A DNA stretch of 64,000 nucleotides from Meconema thalassinum (GCA_946902985.2 OX336389.2:169146704-169210703), one strand, 5' to 3'. Counted from the first letter of the stretch, positions 23,399 through 35,117 are shown. Numbers and translations: made by a program. The notes: generated by a model not told the origin, from the sequence alone.

Positions 23399-23979
23399 AA
23401 ATTAGACTGCTGTAGGGACATACATCAAAAGAGCAAAATAACAACATTTGAGCAACACTTTTCACCATATATAATTTTGATCAATTTTCTGTCTTAAATC
23501 TAACTTATAACTACCTTATAATTAACTTTCGAAGACACTTTATGATGAAACAAACTCAAGCACATGTTCAAATTTCCCCGGCTCATTTTTAAAATATCCT
23601 ATCACAAATGATTTACATTTACAATCCAAATAATTTAATTTTATCTTTAATATGACTAAAATGTCATAAGCTGGTCAAATAAAATAAGATTCCAGATCAT
23701 AGGCGATTTTTCTAAGTTTCCAGCCCATTTAACTTTTCTCAAGTTGTATAAGATCTGATCTTTTCTGAGTGTAATTTTCCTACTACAATGCAACATTTAA
23801 TTCCTATATAATAACACTCTTAAATTCTACAATTGGCCAAGACATCTAACAAAGAATCAACCTCTTTATTTGAGTCTAATCGAACCACACGTTTTAGGTT
23901 TGCCAATTCTACTGGCGTTCAACCTGGTGATCCAGTTATGTTGAATCGAGCCCCAACGTTTTAGGTGCGCCAATCCTTC
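23399..23979 (-). promoter_or_regulatory. Retrotransposon leader with primer-binding site
   Basis: This untranslated stretch lies between the 5' LTR and gag. A few bases inside the LTR edge the element strand reads TGGCGCACCTAAAACG, beginning with the TGG expected for a site complementary to a tRNA 3' CCA end. A similar block (GGCAAACCTAAAACGTG) occurs again about 65 bp further in, so the primer-binding region looks duplicated. I cannot name the tRNA. The remainder is AT-rich leader. Confidence 0.6.
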
Positions 23980-26900
23980 TGTCCCCGTTTACCCGGATAG
24001 TAGGCTGTCAGATATCCGCCCCCTCAATCGGATTGCCAACAATCAATCGCACCAGCTCAGCTACATCAATGAAAATGGCACTGACAGATACTACCGAGGT
24101 TTGAACACAGAAGTTACCAAGAAAAATTATTGTGGAACACACCAAAATAGACGGGGTTTCATACTTACTCTTACTTACCTCTTATAAATATCTCGGGGAT
24201 TGGGTTGACAACAGGATCCTTAAAGTATGCTCTCACAATAACCTTCACCATGACATTTAAAAATGAACCAGACCGAAGACGAGAACTTTGAACTGTACAA
24301 GAACTTTATTTCCAAATAAAGAGTATGATTTTCACAACTCAACAAAATAAACGTGGCTATCAGTAGCCTATGTCAATCTGACTACGTCCTCCTAAAGGAC
24401 TTGCAAATTTATCAAACAATAGGTAAGCTCTCATGAGCTCAAAATAACGTAACATTTTCAAACACATTTGGATTGGATGAGGAAGTCAGGGTACGACATA
24501 TATAGAGCATTTGGTTTCCTTTAATAAACATTGCACTTGTATAAATAGGCACAAGGCCGGAGTATCGACCTCACCCGCTTGTAACCAGATGTCTGGCCGG
24601 CTGGTCTACTCTTTAACCTGGCTCACACCTGTCAAATGGGGCGCACTCCTCACGCCACACTTACGTAAGAATTCAGCTCCTTTTAAAGCTTTAAATGTCT
24701 ACAAGACAACTCATACATATTGACGCAAATCTTTCAAATGCTTAACTTCCATCCCACTGGATTATTTAACTATCCTTAAACTTGTTAAGTTATCATCCAA
24801 ATGTTTAAAAAGCATAGTTTAGAGTATAAAACACACTCTTAAATGTTTATAACAAAATCACATAAATTATTTATAACAATTTGAAATTGTTTATAATATT
24901 GTCGAAAATAATTACAAAAATTTTATACACGCCTTTAACATTACTTTCGTTCCACATTATTGTCAAAGATATTTACATTTATTATTTACAATATCAACAT
25001 TTAAATTATTTAAATAATTAATTTAAGAAATACATTGAACCACATGTTTTATCCGGTTGGTAAATTCAAAATCGTGTTTAATATAATCGACCAATGAAGG
25101 TTAGTTATACATGTAAATGTCACAATCTGGTTTAATAAAGGTTGTAATAATTTTAATTATTTGTGACGGTAATCTTCATTCGAAATCTTATCTCAAATTC
25201 TTTCACAACTCTTGTTAATTATAACAGTAAATTCACTTGATTAATTTTCAACGAACTATGACCATACACTCTAGCGGAAAATACTTCGCTTACAAAATAA
25301 TGCACAAACTGCATTCAAAATAGCCCAAAATTCATCATATATTAATCTATATGGCATTAAAACTTCCACCGAACTTACAAAACTTCCACAAATAATTCTT
25401 TATCATTATTAATTACAGTGGGAATCTCCTTCATTTATTTAAGGGCATTATACGTCAGCGACTTTCAACATGTCCGCTGCACTATCGATTATACATTCAT
25501 AGTTCCACTTAAAAATTCTTATATCAATAATTGTTTCAAAACTGTTGTCATTTAAACTTCGTGGATTTCATTCATGAATCGAAATGAAATAAAAATTTGC
25601 CAATCACAAACGAATTTAATAGTGAATACGCTTATATACGCCTGTCTGGTCTATCAAAATTTAAGATTAACATCTTAAAAGAATTGTAGTATAAAAATAC
25701 TATCATCAAACAAAGTGCGACTAACTGCAAAATAGTCGAATAGAATCCAATTAGACTGGGGAATGCAAACATCATTATATATATCTCTATATGAGAAAAA
25801 ACCTAACACAAGTTTCACGAATTTAATGCATTCAATAATTCATAATTAATGTTCATCTTTCACAAAATTGCCTGAGATGCAATGGTCGTTCATGACTGAC
25901 GATAAATGTCTGTGTTGCAATCAATTCAAATAACGACTAGTATTTCCAAGATCGTCGACAACGTACTGGATTTTAACGCTCTAAAATCATTTAAATGTTC
26001 TTCCTTCTTGATGATGACAGAAAATTGGTCAAAGTAATTAAACTGGGGTAGAATTACTTTAATAAAGTGACACGCTGTCTGAATTTAAATCTGCCATAAA
26101 AATCATTAACTTACAGTCAAATCGTGACTACAAAAATAAGCAAATTACTGAAAAATCTAAATATCAGTCTCAACTGATCCAAAATCATTTAACTATGCCC
26201 ATGACATAACAATGTCTTAATAAAACGTCGAAAAAGGCATAACTCAACAAGGTGAACTGAGAATAGGAATCTCAAACAAGAATATCGGGCAAAAATACAT
26301 GAGGACAAAAATATGGGAAAAATAGTTGCTCAAATTTTGCTAAGAAACTCAAATACAATAAACGTTCACGACTACCTTATCTGCCGATTGACGTTCCAGA
26401 GGAAAATTCCCCAAAGAAGACTGTTGATGGATCCATTTCACCAAGTTAAAGCTGAGCTCCATCCTCGAAACCAGAAACAGCACCATCGAAGAATCGAACT
26501 GCTTCACGAAGACAAACGACATCCTTCCGGCAATAATCTTCTTTGTGAGTCGGGACAACCCTGACCTCTCTTGAAAAATCCCTGAAGTTCCAGTTGAAAA
26601 TCGCCATGAAGTTTTTGTATAAATTTCCGAAGAAATATTCATATTCAAAAAGTATGAAATCATTTCTATTGCTGTTTGATAGTATTCAGCCTTTACTCAC
26701 GAAACATGGGTGTAGATGGTTATTTACCACATGTTCGCTTGTATGGAATAGCAATTAGCGAAGTTCCATGTCGCTATTTTACTCCGTTGAAATATGTCCC
26801 AATTGCATTAAGTCCTTTAGCCTTCCATTTGCTCTTCGGTTGAAGTATTAGAAGAACAAACTGCCTTATTAAATTGCTCCATTATACTGCAGTGTTGTGT

Positions 26901-27102
26901 CACAAAAGCAATCTGAAGTCTCCCAATTTCACTAGCCCTGTCAGCCGTAGCATTGAGTCTGGCTATACAAAGTGTTTCTCCTGTGGCGAGAAAATCACTT
27001 TTGTCAGTCGTCTAATATTGTCAATAACTTCCAAAATACTTCCTCGAAATTGTTCAGCTTTTCTACAGTCCTTACTGTAGCAATGCACAAGAGAATTAGC
27101 TA
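23980..27102 (-). repeat. 5' LTR of the Ty3/gypsy element, part 1
   Basis: Matches 13828-16950 of the 3' LTR almost base for base; noticed differences include one base each near 25612, 26514, 26574 and 26925. It stops at 27102, where a DNA transposon entered, and continues at 33984. Confidence 0.95.
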
Positions 27103-27133
27103 TAGTCGGGGACAGCTTAAATGAGTTACTAGA

Positions 27134-29879
27134 TCAAGACAGGGTAGGCAACATTAACAGCCGTCCCCTATGCCTACGTAAATGTTGGTTTATGGTTGCA
27201 TTTCTTGAAGGTAAGTTGTTTTCAGGCGCGAGCACATTGTCGCCAACCCTGCTTAAAATCCCGACATCTCCAAAGATCATAATACCAGTAAAATTCCGTA
27301 CGTCACAGTTGCCGACATGTTTCTGGCAATAACTCCCAGAATGCATTTTTCACAAAGTCAGCCAACATAATAATTACGACTGTAACTAATGACTTATTAT
27401 TTAAATAATTTCACAGTTTTCTTTGGAAATTCAAGTCTAATGAAGTTGTAACAAGTTGTACAAGGTAAGTACTAGTAATATACATCGATTAAAACAGTTT
27501 ATACAGTTATTATAGACTCTTGATATGTGTGTGTCAAATCCACTTGTCTGAGATGTTTCGAAGCTTTTATTTAATTAATTTTTGGATAAATTCTTATTTA
27601 GATTTCATCATGACGCCTAAAAAATACGAGAACAAGATTGGAGATGGATTGGAGTAACTCTACAAAGATCACTACAATTTAAGTAAGTAGGCCTAGCCTA
27701 GACCTACACAATTTAAAGTACAGAGTTATTTAATCGTTGTTTTATTTATTTTTATATTCAGTCAGAGCACAAATAACGTAATAAAAAACCTTAATGGTCT
27801 TTGGAAATTTTGAAATAGTCTTCCGACTGCATTTTCCGTATAGGCCTAATTCAAACATAACCTAAAATATAGCCTATGTAAGTTCTCTCTCGGGAATGTA
27901 TTTTTAGGTTCAATTCTCCTTCTAATATAGTAATGTATATTATTCTCGACTTCCAAATGCCGTCAGCCATAATATTATAATACATTGCACATGTAACTCT
28001 TAAACTTAAGTCTATGATTCACACTCGGTTGGTGGTAGTGAATGTATTGGTGATCATATTTTATGAAGCTTATAACTTATGTACTTGGCTACTGACCTAT
28101 AGCCTACTTAGTAGTAGGCAGATAAAATATTTATAATAGGCCTATTTTTATTTGTTTCAGTCATGGTTGCGACAGAGTAGTGTGATGCCCTTCAACGAAC
28201 TTCAAGGGTTGTGCAACATGAATCAATCATCATTCTGAAGAGCCATATACTCACATGTGCATGGTATATGCACTAAGCAGGAGTCACATATGCAAATTTT
28301 CAGAGAATGCCAAAAATATCTCATAGCTCTCTTTTAGTTCTCGACATAAGTTACTGCGCCACTGCATGTCTGGGTGAAAATTACTGGTGTACTAATGTTG
28401 GGTAAGACAAAGTCATTGTTCGCTACTTGGTTAGATGACTCGGTTTGGGCGAAGCCACTGGTTGCAATAAGTTATAAATATTGGTCGCAGCTATAGCTTA
28501 CTTGTATTATTAATTCTGAATGAAAGTAGAAAGTGGCTTATACACCTGCATCGGACATGATTGTGACTGTATGCTGTGCTGGCTACGCTAGAATTAGTAG
28601 CACACAGGTAACGATATTAGTAGGCTATACATTATACGGTAATAGAAAACTAAACATTTCATAGATCTCGTAGGCCTATACTACACAGCTTGGACATTCT
28701 TAAAATTCACGACTCGTGAATAATGAAATAAAAGGCAAAACCATTGGTCTGGATAAAGATTATTGATGCTTGACTACCTCCACTGTGCATGACAAAAACC
28801 GGGGTGTTATATATTAGCTAACACGGCCCGCGTTACCTCAATTTTTCATATTAAAGCATTGTTGTTGTTTCTTATGGCTAGCCCAGATTCCAATCCATCA
28901 GCTTTCTTGCATTCCAATAGAGTTGTGTGAGGTTTCCTGAAGTTCTAGCAGTCACATCAAGTTTGTTGCAAGTGGCAGGTGCCCCTTATCCATTTTACTC
29001 CAGGTTCGTGACAAAGTGTGCATTTTTCAGATCTCAGGATGTTCCAAATAGGATCACGACTTATATAGATGGAATTCCAGCTGAGTCTGCCATTTTCGCT
29101 GTTAATTATGCACAAGTACAGTATTGCCAATCCCACACTTTGTATAAGCGCGGTACCATGAAACAAAATAGCGCCAAGTTAGAACCAGTTCGCAATGGAT
29201 TGTGCAAGCTGTTTTTGTCTAGACCAATAATTGTTAATTCATTGGGCCATACAAACACCCCTGGATTTTGTCACGCACAGTGGGGGTAGACACGCATCAA
29301 TAATTTTCATCCAAACCCATGGTTTGTGCCTAGACCAATAACTTTTAGGCAGTGAGGCGCTGGTTTTGGCGATTAGTTTGAAACATGAAATTCTTGCAAT
29401 CAGCGTTCATTACAGTGGTAAATACTGTTCTACATACAAAACAAACCTAACCTGGGGCTTATGCCCAGACCTCCTTGCTTGTAGTGCAATCGGTAATTTT
29501 CGTCCAGACAGTCGTCTATCCAAGTAGCGACCAATGGTTTCGTCCAGTTAGTCGTCTAACCAAGAAGAGCTCGTTTATTTTTTTTTCTCACATAATTACA
29601 ACATACATGTGTCGTCTAATGTAGGCCTATTTAGTATCGGATATGTTGGTAACTAATGACGTCAATGTGATCGCTCACTGCGGCAGTTTCACATACCAAA
29701 TATGGTGTCGAACATGGCTGCAGTTGTTAAATATACAATAAATAAAAACACATGTTTAAGTGATTTAGCACATATATCCGGTGCAGAAGTGATCAAGGTT
29801 AGTAGTTACAATTGATAATGTCCCCCTCTCGCCAAAAGATGAAATAAGGTATTCTACCAACCATTTCGCTTTGTGCAGC
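27134..29879 (+). other. Non-coding interior of the 6.9-kb transposon, left half
   Basis: AT-rich DNA with short frames only. A 120-codon frame at 28927-29289 has no recognisable motif. Splice-like signals occur (for example TGTTTCAG before 28162), so a spliced gene cannot be excluded, but I cannot assemble one. Confidence 0.4.
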
Positions 29880-30240
29880 TAGCATTTTTTGGCAGTTGGC
29901 CCAGGTTCAATTTTCAGCTCTGCCAAGAAATTTTAATTTTGGTCTGAGGGATGGAACAAGGCACACTCAGCCTCATGAGGCAAAACTAAGAAAAGGAGGG
30001 TTCGATTCCTATCTTAGCCATCTTGGAAGTGGTTTCCACGCTTCTACTCCTGGCAAATGCCGGGATGGTTCCTAAATTAAGGCCATGGCCACCTCGTTCC
30101 CAATCCTCGTCTGAATAATAAATGCACACACTAATCCAGCCATGACAATAATGCAGGTTATCAGACAAATTCCACATGCCCAAGTACACAGATCTACATG
30201 ACCATGATGTCACAAAGCCCCATAATCAACCAACTGCTGC
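29880..30240 (+). repeat. SINE remnants of family S3
   Basis: Two adjoining SINE pieces. At about 29930-29990 is a 3'-end block (CACTCAGCCTCATGAGGC) like the end of the SINE at 61363-61678. At 29998-30240 is a B box GGTTCGATTCC followed by TGGCAAATGCCGGGATGG. The last 90 bp also resemble 50026-50135. Confidence 0.55.
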
Positions 30241-30439
30241 TTTCTACCATTCCAAGACGAAATCTTCGAGTTGCCATTAGTCTAATGCCCCTAAAATCCA
30301 CGACTAGTTCGAATGGTTTTAGGCCTAAGCATTGGATCAACCATCTTCTTGCATCTCAATAGGGATTTGCCAACAGGCTTTCAACAGCTTGTCTCAATTC
30401 TGCCTTTATATATGTACCAAGTAGGGTACATTTGTCACG

Positions 30440-30815
30440 TGGTAATAATATCGTATGGCCTCGGGTGCCTGGTGCAAGCTTTGTAAATTGACACCCAGAG
30501 GGTAGCTTGCATGTCGAATTTCGTCGTTCCTTTGAACGCTCTGAAAGTCAAGGAGGTTAGATATCTAAACTCCTTGACACTACAGCGCTTTCAAGTAGAG
30601 AATGGAGGAACTTTGTGTTGGCGGAAAATCCCGAGATTAATTTTGCCAATGAATACGGCCTACTGAATTCAAATGGGTTCTTTAACATGCCAACAACGTA
30701 TGACATGAGTGTCGTGATTTTTGTCGCCTTTCAAAAATCACTTACCACGGTCAGGAGCGAACCTGCAATCTTGGGGTTGGTAGTCCGACACTATAACCAC
30801 TCACCCACCGTGGTG
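30440..30815 (-). repeat. tRNA-like SINE, family S4
   Basis: On the minus strand the head reads GGTGAGTGGTTATAGTGTC (A-box-like) and then CAAGATTGCAGGTTCGCTCC (B box). A non-coding body follows. The CAAGATTGCAGG head is shared with the copies at 51791-51998 and 63781-63861. Boundaries are approximate and no duplication was found. Confidence 0.55.
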
Positions 30816-30914
30816 ACTGTTTGTATATGGTTTCTTGTATTCGTAAGCAGATCGAGGTAATTTCTTCGTGTCTTTATACATAAGTAATAAGTTTTACTCG
30901 TTGATGGAGTGTAA

Positions 30915-31060
30915 AATGAGTAAAAGCAACGTATATTGCTCAGTTTACGGCTGTAAGTCGATGCATAAAAGAGGGCTGCGGATATAAGTTTTCATCACTT
31001 TCCAAAAGATGTAAATAGCAATAGCCAAAAGGTAACGATACCAAATAAATACGGGCAACA
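30915..31060 (+). pseudogene. THAP-type zinc-finger remnant
   Basis: An ATG at 30915 opens MSKSNVYCSVYGCKS, with the C-x-V-x-G-C start of a THAP finger. After a small frameshift the strand encodes FHHFPKD, the conserved aromatic-proline block of THAP domains. The distal Cys and His ligands were not found. THAP domains are DNA-binding parts of several transposases, and its place inside a DNA transposon suggests it belonged to that element's transposase. As written it is not functional. Confidence 0.65.
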
Positions 31061-31431
31061 GGAGCGGGTTGGACCACTCACTGACGACAGGACGGGTTGT
31101 TCACTGTTTACGCCGAGCCAAGCCGTACCAAGACAGCTAGGCCTACACCAGCCGACTACAGCCAAGCTTCATCAGTCAGGTATCCTTCCCCCTGCGATAT
31201 CCGAGCCATTCCACTACCAGTCATATAGGCCTAATTTGACTTTGCAAGGTAAATATCTACTCTGCGAGAACCTGCTACCAGTCCGATATTCTACACCAAA
31301 CCCACCAGCTAACCATCTAAATCGAGCAATTCCTGTGTCCCCCGAGCCTTAATACAAGTTAAACTCATCCCTTCGCCCTACCAAGCAGCAAATAATTTCT
31401 ACAGTCTATGGTACAGTGAGCAAACTCAAAT

Positions 31432-33111
31432 CATCATCATCATCTTGCACAGTTTCCAGCCACTGGCCGGGTCTGTTTGGAACACAAGCCTCTCCAACGT
31501 CTTCTGTCTTCCCACCATCTCTCAGCCTCCACCCTTGTCCAGTCTTCTCCTCTCTTCTTCACGCTTTCTTCCACCCCCTTCAGCCACCTGTCTCTCGGTC
31601 TTCCCCTCGGTCTCTTTCCTTCCCACTTCGTCTCATGTACTCTCCTGGGTATCCTCTTCTCCTCCATTCGTTTTACATGTCCATACCATCTAAGTCTAGA
31701 TTTCTCTATACCATCCTGTAATGGTTCCTCCTTCATTAATTCTCTGGTCCTCTCATTTCTTATTCTGTCCATCTTTGTAGCTCCAATACTGCTTCTCAAG
31801 AACCTCATCTCACTGGCCTGTATTTTGCTCTTCTCCCTTCCTTTCATTACCCAGGTCTCCGAGGCATACGTCAGGATAGGGACATAGTACGTCCGATATA
31901 TGATCTTTTTGCTGTTCTGAGGGACATCCTTGCTCCATAACATGCTTCTCACACTCCTCCGAAATGCTTCTGCCTGCCTCCCCCGCTCATTTATTTCTCT
32001 ATCGTTTCTTCCATTATCTTGTATCAGGCTTCCCAGATACTTAAAACTCTCCACTTTCTTCAGCTGTTCCCCACCAATTGTTATTCCCGTTGTGGTTCTT
32101 TCCTTCTTCCTTGTTGTGATCACCATCTCACTCTTATTTATGCTAAATTTCATCCCATATCCTTGTATTATTCCTTCCCACACGTCCAACTGTTCCTGTA
32201 CCTCCTCCTCCTTGTTTCCCCAAATCATCAAATCATCTGCAAACACCATTGCTTTCATCTTTCCGTCCCTAATTACTTGTGCCACTCGGGTCATTATGTC
32301 ATCCATTACCACAATGAAAAGTAACGGTGACAGTGCACTTCCTTGTTTCAGGCCGTTTCTTTGTTCCAACCAGTCAGATCTCTCTCCTCCCACTTTCACA
32401 CAGCTCACGCTTCCCTTGTACATCTCCTTTATCCTCTTTATAGTCCATTTCTCTACTCCTCTATCCTCCAGGGACTTCCATACTTTGTTTCTGCATACAC
32501 TGTCATATGCTTTCTCAATGTCCAGGAAGGCCATCAGTAGATCTGTTCCATACTCATAGTGCTGTTCTTGTAACTGCCTTACAGCAAAAATCAAATCCAC
32601 TGCGGACCTTCCTGCTCTGAAGCCATGTTGTTCTTCCCTCATCCCTCCTTCTATCCTTGTCCTAATTCTCTTTTCCAAAACTTTCTCGAAGATCTTTGCA
32701 CAATGACTCATCAGTGTTATTCCCCGATAGTTTCTGCAATCTGTTCTACTACCTTTCTTGAAGATCGGGACAATGATTCCTTTTTTCCAGTCCTCTGGGG
32801 TCTTCCTTTCCTTCCATGCTGTCCTCATCACTCGGTACAGCCACTGTATCCCCACCTCTCCTGCTGCTCTCACCATCTCCACACTCAACTCATCCACACC
32901 CGGTGCCTTCCCTCCTTTCATCTTGTTCACTGCATCTTCCACTTCTTTCCATGTTAAGTCCTTTTCTGTTTGCAGTTCATCTTCCTCTTCCCCGATTTCT
33001 TCCTCCTCACCATCTTTTCCATTTGGGTTCAGAAGTTCTTCAAAATATTCTTTCCACATTTTCTTCAGTTCTTCCCTATTTTCTATCTCTTATGCTTTCA
33101 AAAATGGAACG
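31432..33111 (-). mobile_element. 5'-truncated RTE-type LINE, copy 1
   Basis: Bounded by an exact 17-bp duplication AGTGAGCAAACTCAAAT at 31415-31431 and 33112-33128. It ends, in element orientation, in a (TGA)n tail, as RTE-clade LINEs do. It encodes the RT and C-terminal region but lacks the endonuclease. The perfect duplication and open reading frame indicate a recent insertion. It was inserted inside the 6.9-kb DNA transposon, or was carried there by it. Confidence 0.95.
31440..33059 (-). CDS. RTE-type reverse transcriptase (partial, open)
   Basis: 539 codons without a stop. RT motifs are in order: KAPGVDELS near residue 53, RNYRGITL near 109, HGFRAGRS near 145, the first catalytic Asp in AFLDIEKAYDSV (D180), LKQGSALSPLLF near 237 and the catalytic FADD at 273-276. 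The C-terminal region carries LRWYGHVKRMEEKRIPRR and RPRGRPRDRW, characteristic of RTE-like ORF2 proteins. The apurinic endonuclease that normally precedes the RT is missing, so it cannot retrotranspose on its own. Related copies lie at 41171-42679 and 47868-50025. Confidence 0.93.
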   Translation of the reverse strand: MWKEYFEELLNPNGKDGEEEEIGEEEDELQTEKDLTWKEVEDAVNKMKGGKAPGVDELSVEMVRAAGEVGIQWLYRVMRTAWKERKTPEDWKKGIIVPIFKKGSRTDCRNYRGITLMSHCAKIFEKVLEKRIRTRIEGGMREEQHGFRAGRSAVDLIFAVRQLQEQHYEYGTDLLMAFLDIEKAYDSVCRNKVWKSLEDRGVEKWTIKRIKEMYKGSVSCVKVGGERSDWLEQRNGLKQGSALSPLLFIVVMDDIMTRVAQVIRDGKMKAMVFADDLMIWGNKEEEVQEQLDVWEGIIQGYGMKFSINKSEMVITTRKKERTTTGITIGGEQLKKVESFKYLGSLIQDNGRNDREINERGRQAEAFRRSVRSMLWSKDVPQNSKKIIYRTYYVPILTYASETWVMKGREKSKIQASEMRFLRSSIGATKMDRIRNERTRELMKEEPLQDGIEKSRLRWYGHVKRMEEKRIPRRVHETKWEGKRPRGRPRDRWLKGVEESVKKRGEDWTRVEAERWWEDRRRWRGLCSKQTRPVAGNCAR

Positions 33112-33128
33112 AGTGAGCAAACTCAAAT

Positions 33129-33950
33129 ATAGCTTTTAAAGTAACAGCGCCATGACTCGAACTGCTCAAAAACAGATACCAGCAGATAACCGATGCTTGA
33201 TAATATGCAATTGACACATAAAATCCAGTGGAACACACAAATTAGAACACGTGTATCGCACAGTTATACATATATACAATTGAAAATAACACTGTCATTA
33301 TTTTAGGGACCACATTTACTGATTATAATCGAAAAATAAAAAGTGTTCCATATCAAACGCGTGTTATTGAGTATTTTTACCCTACTTATCCGGACCGACC
33401 GCAGCGCCCCAAGTGTTAGTTTGAGTTGCCAATACATGCAAGAAATGAGTACGGAACTTATCAAAAATAAAGAAATAATAAGCTAATATGTACCCTACTA
33501 TTATATTTCTCTCCTACTCCTAAATCCTTCTCTGAACACTCATTTTAAAACAGAATGGTCTGCATTTTTGGACTAATTAGAAAAATATAGCCTATAAGAA
33601 GAAATGAACATGCTCATCTTTAGCTCCCTGGAGAAAATAATTGAGTAAGTATTAATGTTTCTGTTCTTATGCATTTTATGTGATGCTTTAAAAATCAATC
33701 TAGAAGAGATAATTTAAGTTAACTTCACTACCATAATACTGCTTAAGAGTTACTGTCGAGGAATGATGACCAAGATGTCCCTAACTTGAGCAAGGACTGC
33801 TTCACAACTTCATGTGAAACGTATTTTCGTAAAAGAGCCATTACTTAGTTTGGATCATTTGCGATTACGTGTTACATGGATGTGTGTGCTGACTTTTTGG
33901 TGTTCAATGATGTAAGTTGGCAACACCAAATGTGGCGGCCATGTTGGTTT
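33129..33950 (+). other. Non-coding right end of the 6.9-kb transposon
   Basis: AT-rich, with no frame of note. It leads into the right inverted repeat at 33951-33981. Confidence 0.5.
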
Positions 33951-33983
33951 TCTAGTAACTTATTTAAGGTGTCCTGGACTATA

Positions 33984-34740
33984 ATAGGCGACCGCTAACT
34001 GTTCACAGCTAATCTTGTAGAAGCGTTATAAGTGTCGTTTCAACTTCACCTAGATTTACTTCACAGTAAACCTGCACTGCTTGTAAGTTCGACTCTCGTT
34101 TCATGCAGTGGCTTCGCCACGCGTTACAAAGACGACTTTTTCACTACTAAACTCTCTCGACGTTTCACTGAAATGACTATTTGACATCTCACAATTGAGA
34201 ATGAGCGAATGAGGCTCCTCTCTTCTGCGCAAGGCCTTTTATGAACTTCATGAGGGGCGTATCTATCCCTTCCATCGCGTGTTACTGCGTCATCGCTAGA
34301 AGTTCCAACTTCGTCAATACATGACGGATTTTCATAATTCAAAAACTGAAAATAAATTTCACCAAAATTCCAGAACAATGCCTCTACTGCAAATGGATTT
34401 CCACAATTCTGCATTCCAAAAAGTAATAAAAATACCATAGTTTTAGCAATCTCCGTCTTCCTTTAGACTATCGTTCATTGGTTTAAGTCTCCCCTCCAAT
34501 AGCATAATTTCTTCCTCAGCAGAATTCCACGTTTCTCGCGACTGCGTCGTAGATCTCGGATCCTTCTCGAATAAATGCTGACGTCACTGAGAATCTCAGC
34601 TCAAGTAGCCTGCTGGCATAACATTTACGTCATCCGTGCTTACGTCATGACTACCCACGTCATAACTATGACAGCCATAACTTTCGCTATATTTTCCAAA
34701 ATAGCCACCGTTGTCCCTATATAATTCAATTACGGGGGCA
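33984..34740 (-). repeat. 5' LTR of the Ty3/gypsy element, part 2
   Basis: Matches 16951-17707 with a few single-base differences (near 34184, 34622 and 34712). Together with 23980-27102 it reconstitutes a full-length LTR, ending GGGGGCA before the GTAT duplication. Confidence 0.95.
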
Positions 34741-35117
34741 GTATGCAGTCATTTATTGCGAGTGAGAAATTGAAAGTTGTGAGGGAAGCTGAAGTTATTG
34801 GAAATTGTGCCTGGTAGGAAATATGATATTGACGAGTCATGTATTCGTGATAGAGCGGGATGACGTCTACACTACAACCACTGGATGTCTGCGTGAACCG
34901 CCCGTTCAAAGCAGCCTTGAAACAGCTGTATACGGAGCGGATGGTGGCCGATAAGCACACACCGACTCCAACTGGTCGTATTCAGCGCCCGAAAGTTCAG
35001 CTGCTGTCTTCGTGGATTTTGACGGCATGGAATCGTATCTCTGGAGATCTCATACGGAAGAGCTTCAAGAAATGTAGTATTTCGAATGCTATGGATGGCA
35101 GTGATGACGACATTTAG
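34741..35117 (+). pseudogene. Pogo/Tigger-like transposase remnant (3' part)
   Basis: Directly after the retrotransposon, the strand encodes a helix-turn-helix start (ASEKLKVVREAEVIGN, then in another frame KYDIDESCIRD) typical of pogo-type DNA-binding domains. A deletion follows, and then the C-terminal end of the DDE_1 domain at 34860-35117: MTSTLQPLDVCVNRPFK, then WILTAWNRIS and SFKKCSISNAMDG. The N-terminal start codon (13808) is on the other side of the retrotransposon. Internal deletion plus stops make it non-functional. Confidence 0.85.

Larger units (their letters stand above)
27103..33981 (+). mobile_element. 6.9-kb TA-flanked DNA transposon with THAP remnant
   Basis: The insertion point is exact because the other LTR preserves the empty site (16950/16951). 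A TA is duplicated (27101-27102 and 33982-33983). The ends form 31-bp inverted repeats with four mismatches (27103-27133 and 33951-33981), starting TAGTCGGGGACAGC and, on the other strand, TAGTCCAGGACACC. No intact transposase was found. A frameshifted THAP zinc-finger start is at 30915, and SINEs plus an RTE fragment are nested inside. THAP with a 2-bp TA duplication may point to an ISL2EU/IS4EU-like group, but this is only a suggestion; P elements make 8-bp duplications and are excluded. Confidence 0.8.
13828..34740 (-). mobile_element. Young Ty3/gypsy LTR retrotransposon
   Basis: The element reads on the minus strand: 5' LTR (34740 down to 23980, split by an insertion), leader, gag, pol, polypurine tract, 3' LTR (17707-13828). 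LTRs begin TG and end CA in element orientation and are about 3.88 kb, very long for the group. A 4-bp duplication GTAT flanks it (13824-13827 and 34741-34744). The two LTRs differ at only about eight positions that I noticed, so insertion was recent. There is no env-like frame after pol. One frameshift near the start of gag suggests this copy is slightly damaged or contains an assembly error. Confidence 0.95.

Noticed and set aside
28927..29289. 120-codon plus-strand frame as a gene
   Set aside because: No recognisable domain, and no splice or start context; it lies in an AT-rich interior of a transposon.
30915..31060. P element, because of THAP motif and 31-bp inverted repeats
   Set aside because: The target duplication is TA, shown exactly by the unfilled LTR. 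P elements duplicate 8 bp, and the ends are not P-like.
31416..33139. Several plus-strand frames of 100-200 codons
   Set aside because: They are antisense shadows of the RTE reverse transcriptase, with Ser/Pro/Leu-rich low-information translations.
34860..35117. Domesticated CENP-B-like gene
   Set aside because: It is a deleted transposase tail inside TA-flanked inverted repeats, with upstream stops and no independent start.
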